A DNA stretch of 64,000 nucleotides from Narthecium ossifragum (GCA_963920575.1 OY986969.1:4536001-4600000), one strand, 5' to 3'; positions 22,184 to 34,154 are shown, counted from the stretch's first letter. The notes: generated by a model from the sequence alone, not told the origin. Program-made: numbers and translations.

Positions 22184-24097
22184 ATGAGTGTGTGCGAGGG
22201 GGCGAGGTGCTCTGACGCTAATAAAGAACCGGGGGAGGGGGGTTCGTCGCCGCCGCGGCCACCAGATGCTCCGGCTGGGATTGAGCGAAAGTTAGGGGAG
22301 TCTCTGAGGAAGGAGGGTGATGCTGGGGGTGCCAGGTTGGGACGTAAGGCTTCCTATGCCGCAGCGGCTGGATTACGGCCGAGGTCATCGATTGTCACTG
22401 AGGAAGAGTTGAAGCGGTTGGGGCCCCTGTATTCCGACGAGGTGGTGCTAGATGACGAGCTTATGGAGAGATGTAACCAAAAATGGAGGTTCTCTCTGTT
22501 TGGGAAGTTTCTTGGCCGGAGAATGCCACTGGGGCTCCTGAAGCACAGGCTCTCATTGCTATGGAAAACAACGAATGGGTTCAAGGTTGTTGATCTTGCC
22601 AGAGGAGTCTATGTTTTCCGGTTTGAGAATGAGCTGGATTTTCATCATGTGCTGACTATGGGTCCATGGTCGGTGAATGGACAAATGCTCTCTCTTCTCC
22701 GTTGGAGAGAGGACTATTGTCCGGTGGCGGAGGACTTTACTAAGGTTCCTATCTGGGTTCGTCTGCCGGAACTCCCGGTTGCCTGGTTCAACAAAGAAGC
22801 AGTGATGAGGATAGTAGCCTCTATTGGAGCACCCTTGCAGGTGGATCTGGTGACGGAGGAGGTCGACCGTGGCCGGTATGCTCGGGTATGCGTAGAGGTA
22901 GACATCAGTCAGGAGATTAAGGTGGGGACCGTGGTGAGGACGAGAACTACGGCCCGATTCGTGGATTTCATCTACGAGCATGTCAAGATTTGTGAAAGGT
23001 GTGCACGGATAGGGCATGGTGAGGGATCCTGCAAGACCAAGGCCAGTCCTAGGGCCTATAAGCAGGGGAATGGGGTGAAAACATCCACGGCCGGCGGAGG
23101 TGGTGTGGTAGGGATGGATGAAGACATCCCACCAGGGTTCAACGGGGAGGAGAACCAGAAAAAGACGTCAGAGGAGAACCAGAAGAAGACAGCGGAGGAG
23201 AACAACTCACTGAGATGTGGGGAGATCCCACCGGAGGTGCTGGCGGCGGCTGCCGGAGAATGGCATGTCGTCCATAGTAGCCGGCGAGGCGGTAGAGGTG
23301 GACAGCGTGGCATGGGTGCACGTGCGCCGCGTACGGACCCGAACCTCGAGGCAACGCGTAATGCGGAGGGAGCTCCACGTGGAGGACGATCTGACGCCAG
23401 GCCATTAGAGGGGAGGAATCTCACAGCTGGTAGGCAGGGGCAGCGGGACGACACCGGTACGCTGAGGCCGCGACGGGTTGGGGAGGAGCGAGGCCAACTG
23501 GATCGGGGTGACGTCGATGGGAGAGATATCAGGGAAGAAGATTCGAGAAGGGGACACGTGGAAGTTAACCCGTGGAAGGATCTCTCAGGAAAGGTGGGGG
23601 AGTGGCTTCACGGGCCAACCCAAGGGAACAGGCCCATTACGTTCCAGGCCAAGGGCTCTAATGGGCTCGCTGAGAGAGGAGGAAAGGTCGCATATAGGAC
23701 GAAGACCAACGCCGGGCTGGGCTCTCCGAGCAACTCCTCTAAGGAGAAGATAGCTCAGTCAAGACAGGGGCTCGGGAAGGATTTGAATTCTAATAGGTTC
23801 GCGGTTCTCACTGTGCCAGATTTCTCTAAGCAGAAGAAGCCGATGGAAGGAACAGAGCAGGATATGGAGGAAGGACATGAGGAGAGCTTTCAACGGTTGA
23901 AAGACGCATTCGAATCACAGGAAGGGATGCCGATGACGGTACGGGGTGAAGGAAGCCAGACGCCGATACATCTCCCCCTGGAGGAGGAGGATGACACACC
24001 GTTGGCTACTATGCTGGTGAAGTTGGGTCGTAAGAAGAGAAGGTGTGCCTCTGCGCCAGATGAGCAACTGGCCTTGGAAGTTGCAGGTGCCCCATGA
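22184..24097 (+). CDS. LINE 2 ORF1 (DUF4283-type, CCHC zinc knuckle)
   Basis: 637 codons, fully open. Residues ~85-235 match the DUF4283 pattern of plant LINE ORF1 proteins (SLFGKFLGRRMP, VYVFRFENELDFHHVL, GPWSVNGQML, IWVRLPELPV). A CX2CX4HX4C knuckle (CERCARIGHGEGSC) is at ~268-281. The C-terminal half is charged and Gly-rich. Family role: RNA binding in the LINE ribonucleoprotein. The stop TGA (24095-24097) overlaps the ORF2 start as ATGA, suggesting translational coupling. Confidence 0.92.
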   Translation: MSVCEGARCSDANKEPGEGGSSPPRPPDAPAGIERKLGESLRKEGDAGGARLGRKASYAAAAGLRPRSSIVTEEELKRLGPLYSDEVVLDDELMERCNQKWRFSLFGKFLGRRMPLGLLKHRLSLLWKTTNGFKVVDLARGVYVFRFENELDFHHVLTMGPWSVNGQMLSLLRWREDYCPVAEDFTKVPIWVRLPELPVAWFNKEAVMRIVASIGAPLQVDLVTEEVDRGRYARVCVEVDISQEIKVGTVVRTRTTARFVDFIYEHVKICERCARIGHGEGSCKTKASPRAYKQGNGVKTSTAGGGGVVGMDEDIPPGFNGEENQKKTSEENQKKTAEENNSLRCGEIPPEVLAAAAGEWHVVHSSRRGGRGGQRGMGARAPRTDPNLEATRNAEGAPRGGRSDARPLEGRNLTAGRQGQRDDTGTLRPRRVGEERGQLDRGDVDGRDIREEDSRRGHVEVNPWKDLSGKVGEWLHGPTQGNRPITFQAKGSNGLAERGGKVAYRTKTNAGLGSPSNSSKEKIAQSRQGLGKDLNSNRFAVLTVPDFSKQKKPMEGTEQDMEEGHEESFQRLKDAFESQEGMPMTVRGEGSQTPIHLPLEEEDDTPLATMLVKLGRKKRRCASAPDEQLALEVAGAP

Positions 24098-27000
24098 AGT
24101 GCATGTTTTGGAACTGTCGAGGAGCAGGGCCTAAGCGCGTGGTGAGGTCCTGTTGCCGCATATTTTCAAACTATGCAGTATCTATTCTGTTCTTAGTGGA
24201 TGTGCTAGTTGATAGTAACAAGCTTGGATGGGTTCAAAGGAAAATTGGCGCGAACTGGGGTAGCTTTCTTTTACCTTGTAGAGGTCGACATGGAGGAATA
24301 TTGGCGTTGTGGAGGTTGGAGGTTGGGAGGGTATCTTTCATGCACTGGTCTTCCCAGGCTATTCATGGAGTCTTCTCCAGCCCAACCATTGGTCACGTTG
24401 TTATTTCAGCTGTTTATGGCGCCACCAGGTACTCTGTTCGCAGAGAGCTATGGGAGACGTTGTCAAAGGCTGAGAAAGGAGGTCTACCTCATTTGATTGG
24501 AGGGGACTTCAATGCCATTCTGTCTGCCGAGGAAAAGAGGGGAGGCCCAGCATTCGCTTTTGGAGCTTCGGAGAGTGAATTTATGCAGTTCATTTGTATG
24601 AATGGACTTAGGGAGGTGGAGTTTGTTGGGACTAAATTTACTTGGACAAACCGGCAAGGTGGAGGGGCTAAGATACTTAAGAGGTTGGATAGGGTGCTTT
24701 GCAATAATGCTTGGAAAGAGCTGCTCCCTGGAACTTCTGCTAAGCATCTGCCAAAGGTGGGTTCGGATCATTCTCCTATGCTTGTCTCGTTCCATGAAGT
24801 CTTGAAGAAGAAGGGCCCAGGCACGTTCAGATTGGAGCATAGTTGGATGGTTCAACCAGAATTCAAAGAAGCTCTGGGCAGAGCCTGGAACTTCCCTTGC
24901 AGGGGATCTAGGCAGTTTCAATTTGCAACCAGAATTAAAGCTATTAAAAGAGTTGTCAAGGGATGGGATAAGAGGAGCAGAGCCACTGATTTGTTTGGAA
25001 CTGGGAAGAAAATTGAGAAGTATATAGGGGAGTTGTATAAGTTGGAGGAATTGGGCACTCTGTCAGATGAGGATGATATAATACTTCGCCGGCTAGAGGG
25101 GGAATGGGAACGTTTGTTGTTAGTTCAAGAGGCTCGGGCTGCGCAAAGAGCGCGCAGAGTATGGTTGGTGGCTGGAGATCAAAATTCGAGGTTCTATCAC
25201 CAGATGGTGCAAATGCAGTCGCATAAATCAAAGATCAAGGAAATTGTGGATGAGTCTGGTGAGGTCTATGGGGATCAGCAAGGGATTGGACTCGTGTTGC
25301 AAAAGCACTTTGGAAAGGTTTGGGGTGATGATGTATCTTGCCCAGTCCTTTTGATGCCTGAGTTACCAAAGATTAGTAACATTTGGAAGGAGTGGCTTGT
25401 GGCGGAGGTTACAAAGGAAGAAATCCAGAGTGTGGTGTTCAAGCTTGGTAGGAACAAGTGTCCGGGTCCAGATGGTATACCGGCTGAGTTCTTCATCTCA
25501 AATTGGAGTGTAGTTGGAGAAGATTTCAGTCAGCTGGTTCAAGATTTCTTTCGGACTTCTAAACTCCCACCGGCATGGAATGAAACTATGATCTCTCTTG
25601 TGCCCAAGTGTAGGTTCCCCAGGAGAGTGAAAGAGTTTCGCCCCATCAGCCTGTGTAATGTTGGCTATAAGGTAATTACCTCCATTTTAGCAGATAGATT
25701 AAAAGGAGTTCTTGATGAGGTTGTTGGTAAAGAACAGTCTGCCTTTATAGAGGGTAGGAGCATTCTTGATAACATCGATACAGCACAAGAGATTCTTCAC
25801 TCTATGGCTATTGCACCTAAGTCCCGGAGTCTAATGGTCCTTAAGGTGGACCTCATGTCAGCCTATGATAAGGTGAATTGGAACTTCTTGGAGGAGGTGA
25901 TGGTGAGAATGGGTTTCCCTAATACATGGGTTAGGTGGGTGATGACATGTATTAGAGGTGCGATGTTCTCTTTTATTATTAACGGCGAAGTGCATGGTAG
26001 AGTGCGGCCAAGATGTGGTATTAGGCAGGGTGATCCTTTGTCCCCTTACCTGTTTGTCCTGGTGCAAGAAGTGCTTTCAAGGATTTTGGATTCCCCGGGA
26101 TCAAGACTGGAAGGCCTGCAGTTCAGAAGATCGGAGGTGAGATTGTCCCATTTGTTCTACGCGGATGATTGCTTGATTACATCTCGTGCTACATGCTCAG
26201 AGGCTCGGAAGTTAAGGCTCAAGATGACCCAATTCAAGATGCTAAGTGGACTGGAAATGAATCCCTCCAAATCCACAATCAAATTTTCCAAGGTTCTCTC
26301 AAAACAGAGATGCATTGCTATTTGTGGAATCCTAAAGGTGGGTGTGGCTAAGGGCAGTTGGAGGTACCTAGGGGCTCCGATTAGTGAGAAAAAATTAAGA
26401 GCTGCTGATTTTGCCCCGATGGTGGAGAAGATGGTGAACAGGGTTCTGAAGTGGCAAGGGAAGACCTTCTCGGAAGCTGGAAGAGTTACTTTGTTGAAGT
26501 CCGTTATACATACCAGTGTTTGCGATGTTCACTTCTGACGTCCCAGTTAAGGTTATTCGGCAGATGGAACAGGTTTGTAGATCCTTTCTTTGGCAAGGAA
26601 GAAGATCGGGTTGCAGTGTTGTTGGTTGGAATGAAGTTTGTAAGCCAAAAGAGCAGGGAGGGCTTGGACTCAAAGATTTCTCGCTGTGGCAAAGAGCATT
26701 AAAAATGAAGAGAGCGGCGGTTTTCCTGGGAAGAGAAGAGAGTATCTGGACAAAAACTGCAGCTGCGAAATATGGTTGGAAGGGGGTCCTTCCATCGTGT
26801 GCTAGCAACAAAGGCTCAGCTCACTGGAGAACAGTCTGCAGGGCAGTAGATGATCTTAGGCTGGGTTTGCGTTGGACCCCAGGACAACAGAGCAAGGTGA
26901 GTGTAATGAGGGACTACTGGGTGCTAGATGAAGCTTTGGCTGTTAAACTAACTCTTTGCTGGGGAGATAGAACAGAGCACTTGGTGGTTGGTGATCTTCT

Positions 27001-28101
27001 GAATCGCCACGGATGGAATTCTACCTTACTGAAGGAGCTCTTTCATCAGGACATAGTACAAGCTATAGGTGTTTTGCCGGTACCAAGGAACCAGGTGGAT
27101 GAGGCTAGGTGGGAATATAATGGGAATGGTAGGGTGACGGTATCCTCTGCTTATAACCTGCTCTCCCAGAGGTTCAGAACTAACTGGTTTTGCAAGGAGA
27201 CGATTAATTGGAAAAATCTTTGGAGATTACTTGTTGGACCAAGAGTTAAGCAGTTCTTGTGGAAGGCTCTCAAGGGTAGGTTGCCTGTTCGTGAGGCCTT
27301 ATGGAGGTTCTGTTATGCCACTGATCGTGGTTGTCCTAAGTGCGGTAGCGCTGAGACGGTGGAGCATGTGTTATTTGAATGCCAGTATACCAGGGAAGTG
27401 GTAGACACTCTCCTGCTTGCTTTAGGAGTTGGTAGCTGTGCTTGGGGACCTGAACATTTGATAGGTGCTATTGATCGTTCATCGAGCCAACCGGGAATCC
27501 TCAAACTGAAAGCTTACTTGGGTTATCGGTTATGGATAGCTTGGAAGGATCGTAATAGTAGAGTTTTTGAGGGTGTGGGAGAAACGCCTGGAGTCTTGGC
27601 TCAGAGAGCCAAAAGACTGGCAGAGGAATACCTTAGGTGCAAGGTGCTGAACAGAATGGAGAGAGCAGGGAGAACTTTAAAGGACATGTGGATCTACAAA
27701 GTTGATGCCTCACGGGACCCTGATACAGGTGTTGCTGCCGCTGCGGTGGTAGAGCTTGATGAGAAGGAGGAGTACTGCTGGGCTAGAGGAGAAGTAATAT
27801 CGGCGAGGAATGTGGTTGAAGCAGAGGCTTTAGCTATTCTTAGAGCTCTGTTGTGGGCTGCTGAAAGGAAAGGATTGTTATTGAGTCTGATGCCTTGGAT
27901 GTGGTAGAGGTGATCAATGGAGACAAAGGCTGGCCCAGAGAGATGGAGCACGTGGCGAAGCAAGTTTGGAAGCTCATTCTTGGATTTGATTCTGTTCTGA
28001 TTTTATTTGTTCCACGTTCATGCAATGTAATGGCGGATAGAGTGGCAAGGTGGTGCAGAGTCAACTGCACTTGGTTTGTTTGGCAGCAGGATGGGGATTA
28101 A
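24094..28101 (+). pseudogene. LINE 2 ORF2 (endonuclease, RT, zinc finger, RNase H) with two frameshifts
   Basis: First frame 24094-26538 (814 codons): APE endonuclease (MFWNCRGAG, GGDFNAIL, SDHSPML), then RT (NKCPGPDGIPAEFF, RPISLCNVGYKVI, GIRQGDPLSPYLF, catalytic FYADD near 26156). A short deletion near 26510 shifts the frame to 26516-27907, which carries the zf-RVT finger (GCPKCGSAETVEHVLFEC). Another shift near 27870 leads to 27895-28101, the end of an RNase H domain (its start is KVDASRDPDTG, near 27700). The RNase H fusion is typical of one clade of plant L1 elements. Likely inactive, but close to intact. Confidence 0.9.
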
Positions 28102-29240
28102 TCTCCCTGGCTAGGATGCTGTAAATAAACTTTAGCCCTTTGGGCTCAATTCATCAAAAAAAAACTGCAGAGGTATTGCTCGATCCTCATCATGCCCATT
28201 TTGGTTTAAGTTTCTTGAACACCAGTTAAAGTATCTGATATTTAATGGATATTTTATACGGGTTATGGACTTGCATGACTTATGAGACACTTCTTTGTGA
28301 TTATATATAAATCAAGTTGTTCTTTGCATGCTCGTTCTGTTGGAAGTTGGTGTGTTAATTTAAGTCTTCAACTAAACAGTTCTCAATGTCTTGCTTTATA
28401 CAGTTCGATGGCTTCATTGACTTGGATGCATATGATAAAAATAGCTATGAAGCTTAGGGGTGATGGAAGATGCTACATATCCACTGTAAGTCTCTTTATA
28501 AAAGTGTAGACCAGAAAGCTTGGAGTGCCTTCTTGGATAGTTATGTCTTTGGTTTTTCATTAAGAAATTTTTTAAAACTTTTAATGCTTGTCCTTTAATG
28601 CAGATATACACTGAAAATTGGGTAAAATTCACCTGGACAAGAGGAAGACAACTCATGGAAGGCTTTTGTTTTTGTGCCCAAGGATAGCTGGCACATTGCA
28701 CAAGTGAGATCAATGCCCCAACCTGCTCTTGTTCTATTAATGTAGTTATTGTTATGTGAGTTCCTTTCTTTTATCTTACAGTGAAACTTGTGAAGATCAC
28801 TTAATATTAATTTTCATTAGATTCCTTTGGAACAATATGTACCAACATGGAGAGGGAATGTCATAAGAGGAAAAGTTGGAAATGAACCCATCACGTATCC
28901 TGGGAATGTCTCTCTCTGTAAATGCGGAAGATGGTGTCCCTGGAGCTAAATCTGGCCCGGGGACTTCAAACTTGAAATTGACTGGATCAAGGCTTTAAGA
29001 ACATAGCAAAATTCTTATGCCTATTTGTCCACATGGATCGGTACCCCTTATTGGGTGACAAGCTGGAAGGTATGATCCTCATGTTAAATCCTACTATATT
29101 TAAGAGCAATTGGAGCACCATATAACTGTTTGACTTGTTTGTACAGAGGCTTTTGCTAGTGTATTGGATGTGCGGATGCCAGAGATAAGTTCCTATGCCA
29201 TTGGTGGACATTGACTTTGGATTACACATGTATTCTGACT

Positions 29241-29280
29241 TTTTTTTTTTTTTTTGATTAGCTAAGCCAAAGGCTGGGAG
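29241..29280 (-). mobile_element. 40-bp LINE stub (3' end plus poly-A)
   Basis: On the minus strand: CTCCCAGCCTTTGGCTTAGC, then TAATC and A15. It is flanked by a perfect 13-bp TSD ATGTATTCTGACT at 29228-29240 and 29281-29293. The GCCTTTGGC core resembles the GCCCTTTGGGC end of LINE 2, so this is an extremely 5'-truncated L1 insertion in the CIA30 3' region. Confidence 0.85.
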
Positions 29281-29293
29281 ATGTATTCTGACT

Positions 29294-29704
29294 CAACTTC
29301 TCTCTCTTATGTCTCCTTCTAAAGTTGTGGAAGATGTGCCTAGCACAAAACCTATGCTCCACCCCTGGCATGACAGCTTCAATAGCTAGGATTAGGCTCT
29401 GCATCAATAGAAAACAAACATTATCAAGTTACTATAACTGTAGTGTAAACAGTAGTATAAGCTGATAACTGTAGTGTAAACTGATCAAGTTACTATAACT
29501 TCGTTGTAGAAAACAAACATTAGTAAACAATAGTGAACAAAAGTAACTTGCTAGAACTGTAGTGTATCTCTTGTTGATAAGTTGCTATTGTTCAGTACTG
29601 TCCTGAAACATATGCAATGTCATCTGCAAAGTTGCTCTAAAAACCAAATCCATGTATCTCAGTTCTCAACCTCAACAGCTGCATATGCAATTGGTTACAT
29701 CCCA
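29294..29704. other. Gene-free region with short repeats
   Basis: Repeats of TATAACTGTAGTGTAAAC and AGAAAACAAACATTA (29405-29560). No gene is recognised. It is probably the decayed downstream part of the MuDR-type element. Confidence 0.45.
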
Positions 29705-31312
29705 TTATCTGTATCTCTCCCCAAATGGGGTCCTTAAATGGCAGCCATCAAGTCCTATAAGTGGTCTACAGCCAGACTTGAATCCATACTTATAGACACC
29801 TAAACACATGTAGAATCTATGGAAATAACACTTCCCATCAGCTCCATAGTTTGTTAATATTTTGCATGAACTGCCAGAATTACTGCATAATATTTCCATG
29901 GCATAGGCCCTCAATTGCATATACTAGTTTGCCCAATTGCCCTGTATAATACCCATTGCCTTGTCTTTAGTTCTCTAGGCAGTCATTCTAGAAATTTGAA
30001 GCAAAAAATTCTTTTGGACCTTCCGCCTAAAGATCCCAGACCCATTGCAGGGTTCATTCTGAATTCATCTTTGAAATGCCTAGTTAGCCATTCAGATTTA
30101 GCAAATCTGTTCTTGTACATCCTGCTGTAGATGTGGTTGTCGATCAAGGTCTTCATTTGGAAGTCTTCAGTCCTCTGCATCACAAATGAATGTATCCTCC
30201 AAGGGTAGCTGTTATTTTTCCCTATACACTTGGCAATAACAGCTTGTCTTGTGTTCTTCACATGCTTCACATCATACACATTCCTAACTGCATAGTCTTT
30301 TATAGTATTTTTTAAAATATCTGCTAAAGCAAACTTTAGGCCAACCCTAAATGGCTTTTCAATCTCTATGTCTGTCTCCTCTCTAAAAACAGGGTAGTTA
30401 TCACCCTCATCATCTTCTTCAAAAGAACCCCTGACATTAAAGTCATCAGACTTGTAGTCATCATATGCATACCCTCTAGCTTTTCCAACCTCTCCAAGCC
30501 TATCATTTCACCCCCCCTAATCCATTCTTTGGAAACTAGTTTGAGTAAATGCTTCATATGTGTGGTCATTTTCTTCATCACAACTAGAATCTATTGATGG
30601 ATCATACTCACTGCTATCAAAGTTTTCACCGTCCCCATAACCAATTTCATAACTTCCTCCATATCCAAGTTCTCTAGGCTCAGCAACATGACCTGATCCA
30701 CTCATATAAAGCTTTGAGACATCACAACAACTGCCTTACACCTCCCCCTGTCCTTCTTCTTATAACAAAGGCATCTTCATCACTGTCATCTACCTCTATT
30801 CTGCCTGCATGACCTGAATCATTGACAATTGGAAGTGCCCCAAGACCAGCTTCAGCAGCATTCAATATCATTGTCACATCCTCTATCTCATGAACATCAT
30901 TGGCGGGCTGCATTGTACCCACATAATCTCTTGGCTTGATGATATCACCCTCAGAGTACACATGTATTCTTTGTCCAGTTGACCCTAACAGAATTAGGCC
31001 CCATACCTCTGCTTCTATTTTTATCTCCCTCAAAGCTTCATTGCAGAGATTATTCCAAGGCACAAGATACCATAGCTTCCCATGTTTTGCATATCCCAAC
31101 TCCTCATAAAAGGTCATGAAATCAAAATAGCCAAACGTGTTTCTAGAAATATTGTTGTATTCTGTCACATTAGTGCCTATATATTGAAATACTGGTGAAT
31201 GCTGGAAGTATCCACCATCATGAAGTGCAATTGAGAATGTAACACCCTTCATTCTGAATAGTATACACCAATATGAGCTAAACATGACACAATATACACC
31301 AATGTAACCCAA
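29705..31312 (-). pseudogene. MuDR-type transposase remnant
   Basis: Minus-strand pieces in the order of a plant MULE transposase. 31312-30722 resembles the N-terminal PB1-like/PMZ-associated domain (ALHDGGYF, MTFYEELGYAKHGKLWYLVP). Then comes an acidic stretch (30705-30400). 30340-29983 is the MuDR DNA-binding domain (PWRIHSFVMQRTEDFQMKT, CX-type core degraded). 29920-29705 begins the catalytic domain (GCRPLIGLDGCHL, with the first catalytic Asp). Several frameshifts separate the pieces, and the rest of the catalytic domain is missing. Not functional. Confidence 0.8.
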
Positions 31313-31485
31313 ACATTAGCTAAATTAGGTGTATGACAATGCATACACCAATGTGAGCTAAACATTAACTAGGTATGAAATTTTTTTTGAGCTAAACAAT
31401 ACAGTATACACTAGCTAATCAATTGAACAACAACAAGTGCAACATTCCAAAGTTAGGATCCCACGGTGCTAATTACGTGCCCTAT

Positions 31486-33004
31486 TGATGAATAAATTTT
31501 ATATCTCGCAAGTATACGAATCGGTGTGGTCAATATAGCAGCGTGACGAGTATTGTACCCACAAAGATTTGTAAAGATTATTAGAATAAAACGCTAAAGA
31601 ACAGAGAAGAACGAAAATAAGGAAGGTAAAGGAAGAAATATGAAGTATTGAGAATAGAAGATTTAATAACGAAACAGGAAAGTGATAGAAATATAATGGA
31701 TAAAGACTAAGGTTCCGATTTCACCATAACATCCTCATTCTATGCATTTAATCAACAAAAATCTCAATTTAATTCCAAGGGCTCGTTCTTCTGGTATGAT
31801 GATCCGTTCGGCCGCGGTCTTCACAAAGTACCCTCAACTAACTCTTGCTAATGTACCCATAACAAAATGTTAATCAAGAATCCATTAAGCTCTAAAGAAC
31901 AATTATGAACCAAGAGTTGTCTTCGCTTGAACCCGGTCTTGACATAAACTCATGCATTCATAGATCGTGCAAAAATAGGGAATGAACCCTCGCCTGGTCT
32001 CGCATAAAACAATCTACAATACTTCTAGTGGCCAAGTAAAAGTATGAAGATCACAATTATAATAATGAATGCAACAAGGAATATAAATTTGATTAAAATA
32101 TTAATTCAATAACATAGAATGATTCAGTTAGGGCTATATCGGTTCCTTAGCAAAGGGATTACCCACTCATGTTCATCATAAAAACAACCAAGATATTCAT
32201 AAGAAAGATAAGAAAGAAAAACCCTAGATCTTCGTGCGGTCTTCTCCCCTCTTTTCGACCTTCAAAACTCCTCCAATAGTGCTGGCCGACCCCCCTTGTA
32301 TGTCTTGGACGACTTCCTTTCATATGGGTAAGAAACCCTAGCTTTTATTTCAGCCTCTGGATTAAATCTGGTCCGTTCGTTTTCAGGTCGTCCGACAAGA
32401 GATCGATCTTCTTAAGGATAAAGATCGATCTTCTTTCTTTTCTCAATTTTCGTAACCTGGTTCGCCCCGACTAAGATCGATCTTCTTTGGGAAAGGATCG
32501 ATCTTCTTTCTCCGTAAACTGGGTCACTTCCAGATCGCCCAGGTTCAGATCGATCTTTTAATGACCAGATCGATCTTTTTATAATTGGTCCTCTGTCAAC
32601 TCTCTGTCAGCGTTTGAGCACAAAAATAGATCGATTTTCTTTGGCATCAGATCGATCTTCTTCTTCCATAGTTGCTTGCTCCTACACCTCTTGTACTAAC
32701 TTTGACATATCTTCCTCTAGGACCCTCCAAATCATGAACTGTAAAAACTCTCGAAAACTAGATTTCCAGAGCTTTCTAACCATCTATGAAACATCATCTA
32801 TTTTGTTCCGAGCAGGTACAAATTTGTTGTTGAATCTGACCTATCTTTACTTCTTTAGCTCCACTTTCCTGCATATTCCAAATAACTTTGTAAAGCAACA
32901 TATAAGTATAAAAATCATATTAAAGAGACTAATTAAGGATTAAAAATCTAATAATTAAACTAGTTATAAGGCTATTCAGCGTGCACTTTCATGCACTCAT
33001 TACA
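31486..33004 (-). repeat. 3' LTR of the Athila-type element
   Basis: 1519 bp; minus strand starts TGTAATGAGTGCATG (33004) and ends ATTTATTCATCA (31486). Contains about seven copies of (A)GATCGATCTTCTTT-like motifs at 32398-32665. The adjacent PPT (minus strand GGTTGGGGGG) is at 33005-33014. Confidence 0.85.
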
Positions 33005-34154
33005 CCCCCCAACCAGCTTATTGCTAGTCTCTATCAATTTTAACCGCATAAAATTATAATTAAGCACACCAATGGTTCAAGGTTGTAGACAAGCATAATA
33101 AGAGTTCTACCTTACCAGGTCAATCATGTTCTATATAGCACAGAGCACGAAAACTTCTTATCCTCATACACATGCTACTAACACATGAAACTAACTTCTA
33201 CATTTCAAACATGCCAATCACTATCCAGATGAACACATGTGACGTGACAAATAAAATTTACACACAGAAACAGCTTTTATCCACCATTAGTTCAAACACA
33301 CCACTATCTTCCGAACCAATCATCCAACCCTCGCATTTAAACTACAACAATTTTTTTGTTTTTTGAACTACTTTGCCTTTTTACGCGAGCACTCTCCGCT
33401 TCCTGAGCCGCAGAGACCCGGTTACTTAGCAAAACACAATAGTTTTTCTATTTTGCTATCAGTAGTTCTACCTTTTTACGCGAGCTCTCCGCTTCTTGAG
33501 GCAAAAACACCCGGTTACTCAGTAGATCACTTAATAGTCATTTAGGCACAGCTTGTTCAAGCTCCAAAATTTTTTTTTCTCTACATGCAATACTCAACAT
33601 ACTAGCTAAAATTGAAATTATGGTCCAGATTATAATAGCATGCTCATTCCTCTGGTGAGTATAATTGCCACCGCACATAAAGTGTTCGTGTGTGAATCAC
33701 ATGATGTTCTACCTTCAGGTTATCACACATGCAATCAACATATAGGTCAATCCATGTGAAAGTCACAATGTATAATAAGCATAAACATTTCAGCTCATAT
33801 ACAATTTAACACTATTAAACCCACAAGGTAGTATGAATAAGATCATGAATGCCTACACCCCCCAACCTGAAATCAACATTGTCCTCAATGTGTGCATCCG
33901 AAACACTAACATATGTAGGAGGTGGCTATCCAAAAATTCCATGTAAATGAGATACAAAATAATTTAAATAAGAAAGAGACCACCTGATAGAATAAGCGAA
34001 CATCTCCTCAAGGATCATCAGGGTGGTTGAAAACAAAAAAAAAACAAAAGAGAAAACATAAAACTGAAAACTGAAACTTAAAAACAGGTTATCTTGGTGG
34101 GTTGCCTCCCACCACCGCTTTATTTAACGTCTAGGCAAGACGTACTATAAAACC
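33005..34154 (-). other. Untranslated region between integrase and 3' LTR of the Athila-type element
   Basis: Where many Athila elements carry an env-like ORF, no ORF of note is seen. A duplicated ~100-bp block around TTTTTACGCGAGC...CTCCGCTTC...CCCGGTTAC lies at 33376-33425 and 33473-33518. A second C-rich tract (ACACCCCCCAACC) at 33855 resembles the PPT. Confidence 0.6.

Larger units (their letters stand above)
22111..28163 (+). mobile_element. Full-length L1-type LINE 2 in CIA30 intron 4
   Basis: 6053 bp with a short 5' UTR (~73 bp), ORF1, ORF2 and an A-tail at 28155-28163. Flanked by a perfect 20-bp TSD ACTGCAGAGGTATTGCTCGA at 22091-22110 and 28164-28183. The 3' end contains TTTAGCCCTTTGGGCTCAAT before the tail. 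A full-length LINE with an intact TSD and open ORF1 suggests recent arrival. Confidence 0.95.
15629..29006 (+). pseudogene. Complex I intermediate-associated protein 30 (CIA30) gene, decayed, 7 exons
   Basis: Exons: 15629-15680, 20168-20281, 20607-20657, 21442-21517, 28404-28485, 28604-28703, 28821-29006, all bounded by GT...AG. Phases are consistent and would give about 224 residues, the usual length for plant CIA30. Recognisable stretches include [89 protein letters not shown] and [11 protein letters not shown]30 helps assemble mitochondrial NADH dehydrogenase. Lesions: TAG for an expected Trp at codon 8; ~16 nt missing in exon 4 before SGFCG; +1 A in exons 5, 6 and 7 (A runs); -1 G late in exon 7. 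Intron 1 carries a hAT and a MULE-like element, intron 4 a full LINE. Sequencing error cannot be excluded for the homopolymer indels, but the LINE in the same gene keeps ORFs of 637 and 814 codons open, which argues for true decay. Confidence 0.9.

Noticed and set aside
33005..34154. Possible env-like ORF of the Athila-type element
   Set aside because: Only short ORFs are present (60-65 codons); no signal peptide or membrane segment is convincing.
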